Part shown: piece by piece, positions 24,530 to 35,853 of the stretch
Layout: each line of letters opens with the position of its first letter
Position numbering within the stretch: the stretch's first letter is position 1
From: Tretioscincus oriximinensis
Lineage: Eukaryota > Chordata > Lepidosauria > Squamata > Gymnophthalmidae
Assembly: GCA_022410635.1 (NCBI GenBank)
Contig: JAJVDF010000459.1
Location: 228,924 to 292,923 of the forward strand
DNA length: 64,000 nucleotides
Direction: 5' to 3'
Program-made: the position numbers and the translations under genes
Notes under the pieces: model-generated
The model's input: only the letters and a program-made list of their open reading frames with translations
Databases searched by the model: none
Told to the model about the DNA's origin: nothing

Positions 24530-24990
24530 TCACACCTAACAAAGCTTTAATCTTAGCATCTTCCAGAATCAATACCAGTTACTTACACTTCTAGCAATTA
24601 TTTCTCTAGCTTTCTCATAGAAGATACGGATTGATAAACGAGATTTTTAGTTAATCAAGCCCCTGCTTTCTAGTTAATCAATTAATATAATTAAAATAAG
24701 TGCACAATTATCAATGATTCAGTATGGGTTCATTTTTGAAAGAACTATACCGTAACTACTATTTAATAAACAAAGGCTATCACTCATTTTTAGGATACCT
24801 TTATGATTTTCTTTTTAATTAACTATTACAGCATCCCATTAAGATTGAGCTAGCCTTCAAAAATATAAATGAGCAAGCTCTTAATTTTCAAGGCTACTGA
24901 TTAAAAATTGCCTAAGCCAATAAAAATCTGCCTCAACTAATCAATCTGCTAAAGCTTTACAGAGCCATTCTAACCTGGCACATGGAAACA
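24530..24990. promoter_or_regulatory. candidate conserved noncoding element
   Basis: Repeat-free, AT-rich block dense in homeodomain cores: TTTAGTTAATCAAGCC, TAGTTAATCAATTAATATAA, TTTTTAATTAACTATTACAG, AACTAATCAATCTGC. The composition suggests a developmental enhancer. Conservation is inferred, not observed. Confidence 0.4.
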
Positions 24991-26274
24991 TTTTTCATCA
25001 CTTCCTGTGCCTACATGGGTCAAAGTTACTAGGACAGTGAATACGGGTTCCCCATTCCATTTCCTTCCACCTTTGTCCTCCTATCCCTCCTCCCTTAGGC
25101 GTCTACAATGGAAAGCTATTCCTGATGGCAATGTAGAAGACTGCTACACAACCACACACGGCAAAGTAGAGGCATATTATTTGCCCGTCTTCAATTTTTA
25201 CTGGTCACAAGACATTGCAGAGAAGGAACTTTCATTCCCTAGTGTCACTCTCCAGGGGTCCATGATCACAGGTGAGTAGCCCCATGGGCCACTTGCTGAG
25301 ACACTGAACATAGGTTCCTGCTGGCTATGACAACAGCACGAGTGTATGAATTAGAATATCATCAAAATGTATACCGGAAGAACAGAGCAGCCCATATTTT
25401 GGCTGTATTTTGCCCATGGGCTGTAATTTACTTATTTACTTTATTTTACTCCCGCTCTTCCCTCAGCTAATTCAGGTTTTATAATAGTAAAAGCAATAAA
25501 AATATTAATACCAGTACTGCTACTGGTAGCTATATTTTGCCTAAATACAGCCCTGGAACAGAGTAAATACTTATGGAGCACTTACTCCACTTGTTGCTAA
25601 TTGTTCCCAAGAGGAAACAGTGACAGAAAGTGGATAGTTCTGTGTGGATCTGCCCCATGCCGTGACATTAATTCATCACGAGGGCCTGGTGCCAAGCAAA
25701 CCATACACCCTCAATGCTATTTTGTGACATGACAAAATCCCACCAAAGCCAATGGGGGCAGTTTGAGGATCTATTCCAGAGTGCATAGATCCATACTTCT
25801 AATAGTCTTGTTTGGGACACTTCTAACTACGAGATATAGAAGAAGAGTCTTGGGCTGTCTTAGCAGGAGAATATTATGGCAAAAATATGCATCTGGCTAG
25901 AATAGACTATCAGGCACACCGTATACACAAACTGTATCTCCAAACGTCGGATATACACCACAATCATTATATATAGTAACGAAGAACACTACTTAGTATA
26001 TAACAAGTGCACTCTCTGTTACATCTAAGTTATGTTCATAATACTAGTGCTCCAATGCTTATCATATTCCAAGAGTTCGGTATTAGCATATGGTAAAACT
26101 GTCTTGGTAGTCCCCAAGGATAGAAATACAACTGGTAGACTATCAGATCAGAATTAAGACAGTGGAAGTCTTGCTTTGATCTTCCCCAAACTATATTTTG
26201 ATCCAATCTTTTTACCCGGAGCTTTGCCCTGTCCCTTTGGGACTCATGTTGCATATAACTCCACATAAACTACT
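24991..26274. other. intronic DNA without recognised features
   Basis: No repeat family or coding sequence recognised. The 90-codon frame at 25007-25279 (+) has no recognisable domain. Confidence 0.4.
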
Positions 26275-26520
26275 AAGGACATAAAAGGAGTCCTGCTAAA
26301 TTGGGCTAAGGCCCAAGTGTTCTGTCCCACCCAGTGATTCAACAATTGCCTCGGGCAGCCTGAAACAGAAGAAGGCAAAATCTTCACCTGTTCTCGACGC
26401 CCTGCAAATAGTAGTTCAGAAATACTGCCTGTTACTCCATCTCGGAGGCAGGATCAAGTGATCCATACTGGTAGCTGTTTATAACCTTGGTGTCCAAGAT
26501 CTTACCTAGTCAATATGAAC
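26275..26520 (-). repeat. CR1-like LINE 3' fragment
   Basis: ACATAAAAGGAGTCCTGCTA, CCCAAGTGTTCTGTCCCACC and TCGGGCAGCCTGAAACAGAA match 12655-12985 in antisense. Confidence 0.75.
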
Positions 26521-26770
26521 TACTCAATGCGATCTCTGTCACATTCCAAAGCCTGGAAAGAGATTACAAATAACATGATGAAAAGGAAATCAACAAAGTC
26601 TGCTCCCTCCAGATGTGCCACTCAATGCAACAGAAGCAAAAGGTTAATAGGAGGGAAAGACATCCAATCACCAGATTTCAGGGATTTCATGTCTGCCTTT
26701 AGAACCTCAAATTCTTCTAGAGGACATCTCATTAAGTATCACCATTAATCATTAAATCACATCATTATTA

Positions 26771-26790
26771 TTGTTGCTGTTGTTGTTGTT

Positions 26791-26841
<51 letters not shown>
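26771..26841. repeat. (TTG)n-(TAG)n compound microsatellite
   Basis: A short TTG run (26771-26790) continues directly into about 17 TAG units. Confidence 0.95.
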
Positions 26842-26842
<1 letters not shown>

Positions 26843-27001
26843 ATTAAGCCCATTCCTGTTGTGATAGATGAATAGAACAGGCATTCTAGCAAGCATCCCC
26901 CCCCCCTACTCCCCTACCTCCCACCACCACTGCTGGTCTTACCTTTAACATCCAGTCAGGTTGTGCTGTGGGCTTTTTCAATCCAGGACTTAGAAGGTCT
27001 T

Positions 27002-27141
27002 ATCTTTCTTTCTTCCTCCTGTCTTTCCTTCTTCCCATCTTCCCTTCCTTCCTTCCTCTTCCCATCTTTCTTTTTCTCATCCTTTCCTTCTTTTTCTCCT
27101 TCTTTCCTTTCTTTCTTTCCCCATCTTCCTTCCTTCCTCTC
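27002..27141. repeat. TTCC/TTTC polypyrimidine tract
   Basis: About 140 bases of nearly pure pyrimidine, mainly TTCC and TTTC units. It explains the open frames on both strands here. Confidence 0.9.
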
Positions 27142-28234
27142 TATCATTGGTTGTTATAAATCAAAATTTTGAACTCTTTTATACAAGTTTGATTATATGT
27201 ACAGATTAAGTCAATCTTATACAATGCCTCTTGTATAAAGAAATATCTGAAAATCTCCCATAAAGAAAATGGATGAGATACTAGTTTAGCAGGAAGTAAA
27301 AGTGACAATAGGAAAGGAGACATTAAGACTGTATTTTCCAAGAAAGGAGAAAAAGTCATTCTGCTTTCAAGATGAACAGTCACAGATGGTTAGCAATCTC
27401 CAGTATTTCCTCCCTATATGAATCCATATAGTGTCTGAGAACAAAACAAACTCTGATTTCTCCATTTTCTTGGATTCCTTTTCTTCTTCACAAACCTATC
27501 GTATCTTCACATTTATTAGAAAAACTAGAATTTAGGACAGCATGAAAGGTGCCATCAATAGAGGCTACAGATTTCAAGTTTTGACCAATTCTTTTTGATA
27601 CTAACATTACTTTACATGAATCAAGCTGGAAGAGCATGGATATGGAATGCGACAGAGTAAATCGAAATTGGATTAAAAACAAAAGTTTACATGCTAGTGG
27701 GAGATGCTGGAGAATTGCTCTTGAAGGCAAAATCTTCTAACCTGTTCTCATGTCACATCTATTCTTGGAAAACTTCACTTCCTATCTCTAGGTTCCTTCA
27801 AACATGATGTCTTCCATGGCGATATGTGCGGTGGACTATAGCTTCATCAGAATCTTAAGAGCACAAGATGTGTGAAGAAAACACACAAGTTAAAACTACA
27901 ACTCTATATAAATTATTCAATGGATCCCTTATTTTGTATTGCCAATTTTGTGTAAGTTGTTTCATCAGGGAGCCAGGAACAGTACATTCCATTAAAATCT
28001 TATTATTCCACCTCAGGCCAAATCTTTTATCAAGCCTGCCTTGCATATGAAGACCACCCAATGCATCATGCTACCTTGCTACACTAGCCAACATGCTATT
28101 CTTTGCTGACCTTTACATTTCAGTATTGACTTCCACTTTATTTCACAAAAATAAAATATTTCTTAATACCTTTTTTAGGAAAAAGGACTTTGTTGGAAAC
28201 GACAAACAAGTTTGGAGTCTCCTATACTAGAATA

Positions 28235-28290
28235 TTTATTTATTTATTTTATATACCACCCTATATCCAAGGGTCTCAGAATACAGCAAG
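28235..28290 (+). repeat. LINE/SINE tail fragment
   Basis: TATTTATTTATTTATTTTAT, ATACCACCCTATATCCAAGG, GTCTCAGAATAC: the same family as 15490. Confidence 0.6.
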
Positions 28291-29059
28291 CTCACTGATC
28301 TGATCAAGACCTCCAAAGGAAATTCTAACTTCAACTGTGATCTGAAGTGGGAGGGGAAATTACAGACGTGTGAGAATCTTGTACAGTTATGAGAATCTCA
28401 TATCTGGTGTTGCACTGCAGTGGCCCAGATGCAGTCACATGACTTAGGCCCCCCAGCCCAGAAATGACATTAATCAAAATGTCTTTCTCGGAAATAGAAC
28501 CGAAAGTGACATCATTCCAGAAACTGGAAATGAAATTATCCATGATGTCATTTCCGGTTCCAGAAACCAGAAGCATAAAAAAAAGTAAAAGAATCGTATC
28601 TTGCACAAGGATGTGTGTCTCGTGATGTTAACTCCCGACTGGACCCCAATTTTTCCTCTTTTGCAAGGGGAGTAAAACATACCTTGCAGAACAGATGCTT
28701 TCCTCCCAACACAACCAGCAGATTCCATGGATCAAAGATTCTACCACCTTCTCTACCAAGGCCCTTCCTCACCCATGCAACATTGCTACTGCTACTTTCT
28801 CTTAAACAAAATCCTTCAACTGCTGACTTCTTCACAAAGTTCTAAGTAAAAAAGAAAAAGAGGAACACGAACCTTTCCTCCAACATCATTCTGCATTTCT
28901 CGGAAGGACCCCAACTTATGGTGCCCTGAAGCAAGTCCAGTCAAGGCTGTTGGCCTTATCAGCAGAAGGCGGGATGCTGCCCTTTCTCCTGGGCTGAGGC
29001 AACTGCCAGACTACCGTTTGAATGCTTGCCTTGAAAAGGAGCGTATAAATTTAAATAAA

Positions 29060-29780
29060 TAAGGTGGGTTTATTTAATGAACGCAATAGTCCTTTGCAAG
29101 CCACCAGTAGTAAGTCATTCCTGGCAAAACAGCCGGAACAGAAAAAAAGATCAAGGAACAATTTTCCAGACCCCTGGCCATCAAAAGACACGCAAGAGGC
29201 CAAAACAACACAGCATCAGCTGTCAGAAAGCAAATTATTTTCATACGGCTCTATTTAAAAAAAAAGGAGAAAAAAACCACACTGCACAAACAAGTATGTG
29301 TCTCTGCTAACTTGTTAATCCATCTGCTTATATGCAGAGCGGTTCCCCCCTCCCTATTTTCTTTTTACTCCTTCTCTTTCTATCTTTAAAAAAAAAAAAA
29401 AAAACAGTCACAAAAGCTGTAAGATCAGAAGAAATACATCCCCTTTGAAGCTTGTCAAATGTTGCAGTTAAAAAGGATAGCAGTTGTTTTCCAAGATCCA
29501 ACACGATCTTTATTGGGATTTAATGCAGCCCTGATTGATTATCTCTTTACCCTCTCCCCCAACCTGCCTACTTAACTTACCTGAAAACTTATCAATAAAT
29601 AAAGAATTTATAGTTTTTCAGCCAGCCTTTGGGGGAATGACATAGAACTGAAAATGTGCTGCTATCAAACACAGAGCAGTGCAGAGGGCAAAATAACTGC
29701 ATTATGAAGCCTCCTTATCAATGGCTAAGGGCCGTTCTAATTACACAGTACGGCCAGGTAGAAAGGAGATCTTTATAAGT
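29060..29780. promoter_or_regulatory. candidate conserved noncoding element cluster
   Basis: Two repeat-poor blocks (about 29085-29250 and 29420-29775) separated by a T-rich and poly(A) stretch (29340-29404). Features include TCAGCTGTCAGAAAGCAAAT, CTGATTGATTATCTC, TTATCAATGGC and GTTCTAATTACACAG. The appearance is that of a conserved enhancer block; conservation was not measured. Confidence 0.45.
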
Positions 29781-29794
29781 ACAAATGGTGCTGG

Positions 29795-30065
29795 GCATTA
29801 TTTATTTTATTTATTGATTTGTACTTGTATCCCACCCTATACCCAAAGGTCTAAGGGCAGCTAACCATAGGGTGGTGCACACAGCTTTTGTTGCTTTCTC
29901 CACAACAGACACCCTGTGGAGTAGGTGAGGCTGAGAGAGTTCAAAGAACTGTGACTGGCCCAAGGTCACCCAGCTGGCTTTCATGGAGGAGTGGGGAATC
30001 GAACCGGGAGACTACCAGGTACGAGTCCAACACTCTAACCACTACACCAAACTGGCTCTTTTTAG
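29795..30065 (-). repeat. tRNA-derived SINE (squamate type, second family)
   Basis: Read on the minus strand it starts AGAGCCAGTTTGGTGTAGTG with GTTAGAGTGTTGGACTCG (A box region) and GGTTCGATTCCCC (B box). It continues with CCAGCTGGGTGACCTTGGGC and ends in the ATACAAGT...AAATAAATAAAATAA tail. Relatives: 42755-42895, 15990-16115, 2430-2530. Confidence 0.85.
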
Positions 30066-31124
30066 TGGCATTACCACTGCCTAAATCCAGAGACAGGCTC
30101 GCTTTAAGCAACCCCCCCTTCCTAGTACATTGCTTGCTCTCCAAGTAAGTACAAATTTAATTCTGGAATTTTTCCCGCTTACTTTTAATATTCCATGTGG
30201 TTGCCTAGACTATCAATATTTCCCTTACATTTCCTTATTCCCATCACTGCGTTCATCTTACTACAATTCCCAACATTCTCAGCGAGCCAAAACCAATGAA
30301 ATTTTATGCCTAGAGTCAAGCTCTTGCGGTATCTACTATTCTCCCACTACGGAACGGCACATAAAGACATTTATTTACCGAACAGTCTGCTACGAAGTCT
30401 CAAAAAACAGTAGTGGCTGGAAAATCCAGCATGACAGAACTTTTTAGTGAATTGATTGCTGAAACTGCATAAGCAGTTGAAAAATCTTGCCTGGAAGGGG
30501 CCATAGTTTGCCGTTTCCCAATTCTGGGGAGAGACAAAAGGATTGTCCTAGAAACCCACTGATAGCTAGGCGTTTTGCTCCACCACCAAAATACAATCAC
30601 TCTGAGGTTCCAAAGGATCCCCTACACAGTTTTCTTGTTTCCTAATGGCTACATCCAAGGAGCCACTGAAGATTGAACCAGCAATCTCTCCTTACCAAGC
30701 AGGGAACACTGCAGTGTTCGACCACTACATTACTAATTAAAAATTAAAATGCACGAGAAATAAAGCATGTTCACTAGCTTTTCTCATTTTGTAATTTTTT
30801 TCTGAGATACAGTCAATAGTTACCTCACATGTTCNCTGCTCCACAAACATTTTTTAATATTTCTTTCTTTAAGAATCAGTTGATCGAAACTTTGAATTTT
30901 CAACCCCACCTAAATAGCTGTAGAGCAGGATAATTAACATTTGCTGCTCGATACCTTTCAATTTTGTTTGTTGTCTTTGTTTTGTCAAAACTGAGATATG
31001 GTTTACACACTGTGGGTCATAAAGGGTTACTGGATAATGTTACCCATAAGAAAGATAACGCCATAGATTGCATCTGTGAGGTATATCTATCCTGCTGGGA
31101 GGCTTATGAACAGTTCAAATAAAT

Positions 31125-31310
31125 ATTTATTTATTTAACTTTCTATACCACCTATACCTGAAGGTATACAGGTGAACAATAAAAACCAGATTAACAGAAC
31201 TAACAATAAAAACCAGATTAACATATTAAAACAACAATATCTGAAAGCAGGGAGGGGAGAGCAGGTTTTTAATCCAAAGGCCAGGTTGAAGTATTTTTAT
31301 TTATTTAAAT
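31125..31310 (+). repeat. LINE/SINE fragment ('ctataccacctatacc')
   Basis: TTATTTATTTAACTTTCTAT, ACCACCTATACCTGAAGGTA, then a 22-base direct duplication of the motif AATAAAAACCAGATTAACA (about 31180 and 31205), GGGAGGGGAGAGC and CCAAAGGCCAGG. Same family as 15490. Confidence 0.65.
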
Positions 31311-31499
31311 AAAATTGTGTATGCTCTGCTCGTGAGTTTTCAGCTTGAATACACAGTGAAATAGGCACTTAGAAGAGTCCAAAAGGGCATTTCCTATGTT
31401 CCTAAATCTAACATGATTTGCCACTTATGACAGACTTCTGGGGCAGCTGGTTATATGAAAGTATTCTGGAAAGATCTGCATAGGGTCTATATCAAAGGT

Positions 31500-31860
31500 A
31501 AGGAACCTTTTTTCTGCCAGGGGCCATTTGGATATTTGTAACATTACTCAAGGTCCATACCCCCTCCACACCCCAGCCTGAGGCCACACCCTACCCCACC
31601 CTGACTATGCCTACTCCTGTCCAGGCCACACCAACACCCAGGCCACACATCCCTCTCTTCCCCTTGCCATTACCCCACCAAAACATGGAGTTTTCAATGC
31701 TCCCTTCATTTTCTCACCATCTCCCTCTCTTCTAGATAAAGGAACCATTGTCTTTTTAAAATGTTTCATTAAAGTTTTGTTTTTAATTTCTTGATCTTTT
31801 GTTACTTGCCCTGAGACCAATGGTGAAGGGTGGGATATAAATAATTTTAAATAAATACAT
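31500..31860 (+). repeat. dispersed repeat then LINE-B 3' end
   Basis: 31500-31640 begins AAGGAACCTTTTTTCTGCCA and carries a C-rich 'ccacacc' text. 31690-31860 is LINE-B 3' UTR ending TTCTTGATCTTTTGTTACTT, GGGTGGGATATAAATAATTT. Confidence 0.6.
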
Positions 31861-32730
31861 TTTTGACCAGGAAAACCTAATGGTTCCTTGGGGAACAGGC
31901 AATGGGCAGATCAAATGCTTTAGTGGGCTCCCCACCCTTGGCCTATATGATGCCAGAATTCTTAGAATGCTGTAGGCTCAATCTGATGATGTAGGATGTG
32001 CACAGCACAAGAATGGATCTAGGACACAGGATGCTTTAGATGCTACCACTACACCATAAGCACCTGGAGTACAATGGCAAAACGCTTCCTGCCATGAACC
32101 TCCACATACATTAGTTTATGTGTCCCGAGGCATTTCCCAAGGCAGTTTTCTGGATTCTGCTTTAAAAAAAACAGAGATAAAAGTTCACTGACTTCTGCAA
32201 ATACAACGGGAAGTACGTAAAGGGCATTCCAGCCTGGGAGTGACTGATAGCACATCATGGGAGGAGCACTGTAAAAACAAAATACGCTTTGGAATCTTCC
32301 CTCTGTTATACGGTAGAAGAGAATGATGGACCTATTTATCTACAAACCAGATATGTTTTTGGTTTAAAACAAATTTCACATTATGCAAAGGTTCCTATAG
32401 AAGGGATCCCAACTAACTTTTGGCCTTGTCCCCCACTTGACCAAATATGATTTCAAGTTTAGTACACACAGGAAAACTCATGTCGAAGATTTAACACTTT
32501 TATGAATGACCCTGATGAAAAATCAATTCTAAGATACCTACACCCTGGGGTACAATTAGCATATGTCTTGCATTGTCTACCATTTGTTTCAAAAATCCCT
32601 GTGTTTCATCAAAGCCCAAAGTAAATGCTCAGCATTTCATGTACAGTTGAATTATAATTAACTTGTGCTAAATGATCCTGTATAAACACTTCCACAGCAA
32701 AAGACGTTTCTTGGTAAGATCCAATGAGGC

Positions 32731-32890
32731 TAAGGCTTTTTCTGCACTGAGTTTTATTCTAAATTATGATTTGGAATAGAGATCTCTCAACTGTCCGCTC
32801 ATGCAGGTTTTGACAGGTCCTAGGTCTATATAGATGGCAGGTCGCTATTCCTGGAAATAATCTAGAATAAGACAGAAAGTGCAGAAAGGA
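32731..32890. mobile_element. palindromic hairpin element, family A (copy A3)
   Basis: Ends CTTTTTCTGCACTGAG and AAAGTGCAGAAAG. The interior is diverged but keeps TTATTCTAAATTATGATTTG / GGAAATAATCTAGAATAA. It ends like A2, not like A1. Confidence 0.65.
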
Positions 32891-33484
32891 ACTCAAATTG
32901 TAGCATTTGCTGTTAGGTTTCAACCTATGGAAAAGATTGTTCTATAAAACATTCAATGTATTAATTGCAGATGATAAATTCATCAGAGCAAGCATGAACT
33001 GTGGTAGATTTTTTACAGGGAGAATGAATTGTTTAGTATTGACAAAAATATTTTTTTTTCTACGGAGACTCTCTGTTCTCATTTTTTAAAATAAATCCTC
33101 TATTTGTAACCTATTAAATCTTTACAAGCACACACACATAAACACAGCACTTGTACTCTGGAAACATTTAATGAAGATGTCTTCTTTAAAGCAGAAGTGA
33201 AAGCGTTTTAAGTGTTTGACACAGAAAATAACTGTATTTTAAAAAACCGACACTCCCAATCAAATGAGAGGCCATCCTTTTCCTACCAGTTTTTCAATAC
33301 GCCGTCTAACAAGAAAGGAATATATAATGAACAAAAAGTAATTGGTGGCAAAACTGATTTAAATGTTAACAAGAGACCCATTCAAATTCATCATTCAAAT
33401 AATCCTTCTTCAGAGGAAGTATTTTTTAAGACTTTGGCTAAGTGCTATTTACCTCAATCCTCCATAGTTCTAACATTTTTCCAT

Positions 33485-33560
33485 TATTTATTTATTAATT
33501 TATTTATTTATTTATATTTCTGTCCCAACCTCTTCTTGAAGGTCTTAGGATGGTCACAAT
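33485..33560 (+). repeat. LINE/SINE tail fragment
   Basis: TTTATTTATTAATTTATTTA, TTTATATTTCTGTCCCAACC, TCTTGAAGGTCTTAGGATGG; same family as 15490. Confidence 0.6.
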
Positions 33561-33739
33561 GAAATACCAGTAGATTGTCTAAAATAGATTTGACTGAAAC
33601 AGGTAGTTTTCAAGCAACATAAATGTTTCCCCCGGGGCCCAATATATTGACCAACCTGGGATACTTCAGACTTTTTTCAAAGTTGGTACTGTGTGAAGAA
33701 AATACATTAATCTGGACAACAGCAACAACAACAATAACA

Positions 33740-33990
33740 GCCATTCAAAAGACCTGCATTTTTCTCTCGTGATCATACTGATTAACTGGTGGGAAATTTA
33801 ATCTGTGATTAAAGCTTTCATTGATTAATCACATCAATTCATGACTCAAAACTTGCAGGACTAATTACACTGTACCTTACTAATTAAACCCAACTGAAGC
33901 TACCAACCTAGGTATTGGAAAGACAAAAAGTATAAAAAATACTTTTCTTAAAACATAGCACGAAATTTACGGGCAGTGTTGCTAGTAATC
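33740..33990. promoter_or_regulatory. candidate conserved noncoding element
   Basis: A compact cluster of ATTA/TAAT and TGATTAAT motifs: AATCTGTGATTAAAGC, TTCATTGATTAATCACATCA, GACTAATTACACTG, TACTAATTAAACCC. Free of repeats. PBX/homeodomain-type enhancer architecture is inferred. Confidence 0.45.
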
Positions 33991-34027
33991 CCTGCTTCTT
34001 AACTGTGGAAAGGAAGTTCAAATTACC

Positions 34028-34029
<2 letters not shown>

Positions 34030-34105
<76 letters not shown>

Positions 34106-34165
34106 ATAATAATAATAATAATAATAATTTATTTTATTTTTATTTATTTATTTATTTTTTTAAAG
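34030..34165. repeat. (ATT)n-(AAT)n compound microsatellite with A-rich tail
   Basis: About 24 ATT units (34030-34103) switch into about 8 AAT units (34104-34128), then TTTATTTTATTTTTATTTAT and a T run. ATT followed by AAT is self-complementary, so it can fold back. On the minus strand the T-rich part reads as a poly(A)-like tail downstream of the ORF at 34213-34490. Confidence 0.9.
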
Positions 34166-34490
34166 GAACTCTAGGAGCACATTGTTGATGCAATTGTTCA
34201 GTCAAGGCATATTCATAAAAAAACTCTTGAGCATATAAACACGAGCTCGTTGTTTATAACTGACCAGCATTCCCTGGGTATCCCTTCGTCATCATTTTCG
34301 ACATTCAACAATTCCAGGGTGAATTCAGGGAGCGATGCCAGTTTGTAGCAAATAATACGATGACACCGCCTCTCTGCAGAAGCCCTAGTGTACTCCAAGA
34401 AGCTTTTGCTCAGCAGTAATTTCACAGGAAGATCAAAATCTGATTGCTTCCTTGATGCAAAGGCTTCCACTTTTGCTGTCTCAACTGAAA
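34166..34490 (-). pseudogene. unidentified protein-like ORF, possible retrocopy or exon
   Basis: On the minus strand an open frame of about 90 codons runs from just after a splice-acceptor-like TGTTTTTCAG (ends about 34489) to a TGA at 34213. Its residues look like real protein: hydrophobic and charged residues alternate, for example LPVKLLLSKSFLEY, CHRIICYKLASLPEF and GIPRECWSVINNELVF. There is no ATG at its start. The block keeps many CpGs (CGAGCTCG, TTTTCGACA, ATACGATGACACCG), unusual for old AT-rich intron. About 45 bases after the stop the strand becomes A-rich (TTTAAAAAAATAAATAAATA), like a retrotransposed tail. I cannot name the protein. Alternatives: an alternative 3' exon, a decayed retrocopy, or chance within a conserved noncoding block. 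Confidence 0.35.
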
Positions 34491-34639
34491 AACATGATAT
34501 TTGATCTGCATAGCCACAGTACAGCGAAACCTAGTTTACATGAACTCATTCAATGCGAAAAACTGTATTTTATTTTTGCATTATTATTATTATTTTACAA
34601 GCAACTAGTATGGGTAAAGCTCCTGATACAATTGCATCA

Positions 34640-34760
34640 GATTGCCTAGCCTAGGTCTCCAGGGAAGAAAACCACACACCTCTACGCGCAGCCTGAAAAC
34701 TTCAAATTCAACATCTCGGTTGATACTCGCCATGATTCTGACACATATAAACTGCAAAGG
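34640..34760 (-). other. short protein-like ORF segment, unidentified
   Basis: A minus-strand ATG at about 34732 opens MASINRDVEFEVFRLRVEV, followed by GTGTGTGG, a weak donor. It lies 150 bp upstream of the ORF at 34166-34490 on the same strand and is similarly CpG-retaining (CTACGCGCAGCC, ATCTCGGTTGATACTCGCC). The two could be parts of one former coding sequence, but they are in different frames and I have no homolog for either. Confidence 0.25.
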
Positions 34761-35319
34761 GTGTGGTGGGGAATACCTCTCATTTTTCTCCTTTATATGC
34801 ATTTTGTTAGATTTATTCCAAGTGGTTCTGGCAATAGTTGATATATTATCTGGAAACGGGATGAGGGATCACAACAACTGACTGAAGAAATATATATGTC
34901 AATACACCTTTCTTGCAAACCTATGAAAAATGAGAGACAAACCTGAATAGAATTCACTAGGATGTGTGCTTCTATAAAAACCTAAAAAAAGAAAAAGATC
35001 TGCAAGGTATCTTCCTTTGTTTTATACAGACAAAGTGTTATCTTTGAGAAGCAGTGTTTGATTTATGCTTGAGGAACACAAAACAGCGCGACAACGAACA
35101 GGAAGGTACCCTCATAACACTATTCCGACATTAACTTCCACAAATCTCCACAGCCATTTGTTAAATATTAGATGGGGAGAGATAGAGTTGTTTCATTCTT
35201 CCACAAAATTAGGAGAAAAGCTAGAAGAAAAGAGAGGGGAGTACTTCCATTTCTCCTCAGAAAAGCAGCCCTCTGAAAATACCTGCGCGTTCCCATTGCT
35301 GTCACTCTTTCCAGACTAC

Positions 35320-35853
35320 CTATGTCCTCTCAATTCCCCAGATTGCCTCCACATTAAGTCTGCTGTGTACAACTTTATTATTGTGTGGTGAGGAAAAGAC
35401 ATTAATATTCCTTGGGTTGCATCTGACAGGATATTTACATGCGCCCATCTGAGCTCCTACCCGAAAGCCACTCTGAGGTGCTGCGATTGTAAAGGCAAAT
35501 GAACACAAATTCCCTGCAGAGATTTGGGCTAACCTCCCTGCCACACCAACAGCCTCATACACACAGGCACACAGACTGTCAACCTTGCCCTCGCCAACCT
35601 GATTCAACACCACCTCAGAATATGGAATGTGCTGAGGGGCTGGCACTGGGTGGCTCACCCCACCAAGAGAAGCAACAAACGCCTCCCTGACAGAACTTCT
35701 TAAAATGCACAAGGAAGCAGAGTGGAGCCTGCCTCGCAAACTCCGCCACATCTTATCAACAGCTGGTTTGCATACTAAAATGGCGGGCCAATAACAAAAA
35801 AACGCTCCTAGAACACTAAGGCTCTGACCGATCAAAATAGGTCTGGAAGGCAT
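35320..35853 (-). other. 177-codon open frame in a repeat-poor block (uncertain)
   Basis: The longest ATG-started open frame outside the GC-rich promoter and exon 2 reading frame. The translation is rich in Ser, Val, Ala and Cys and has no domain or transmembrane pattern I recognise. The DNA between 35390 and 35720 is repeat-free and contains ATATTTACATGCGCCCATCT and AAATGAACACAAATTCCC. I lean to a noncoding regulatory block whose composition happens to lack stops; a lineage-specific coding sequence is not excluded. Confidence 0.25.

Noticed and set aside
26956..27172. Lys/Glu-rich and Ser/Phe-rich open frames
   Set aside because: Translations of the polypyrimidine tract at 27002-27141 on its two strands.
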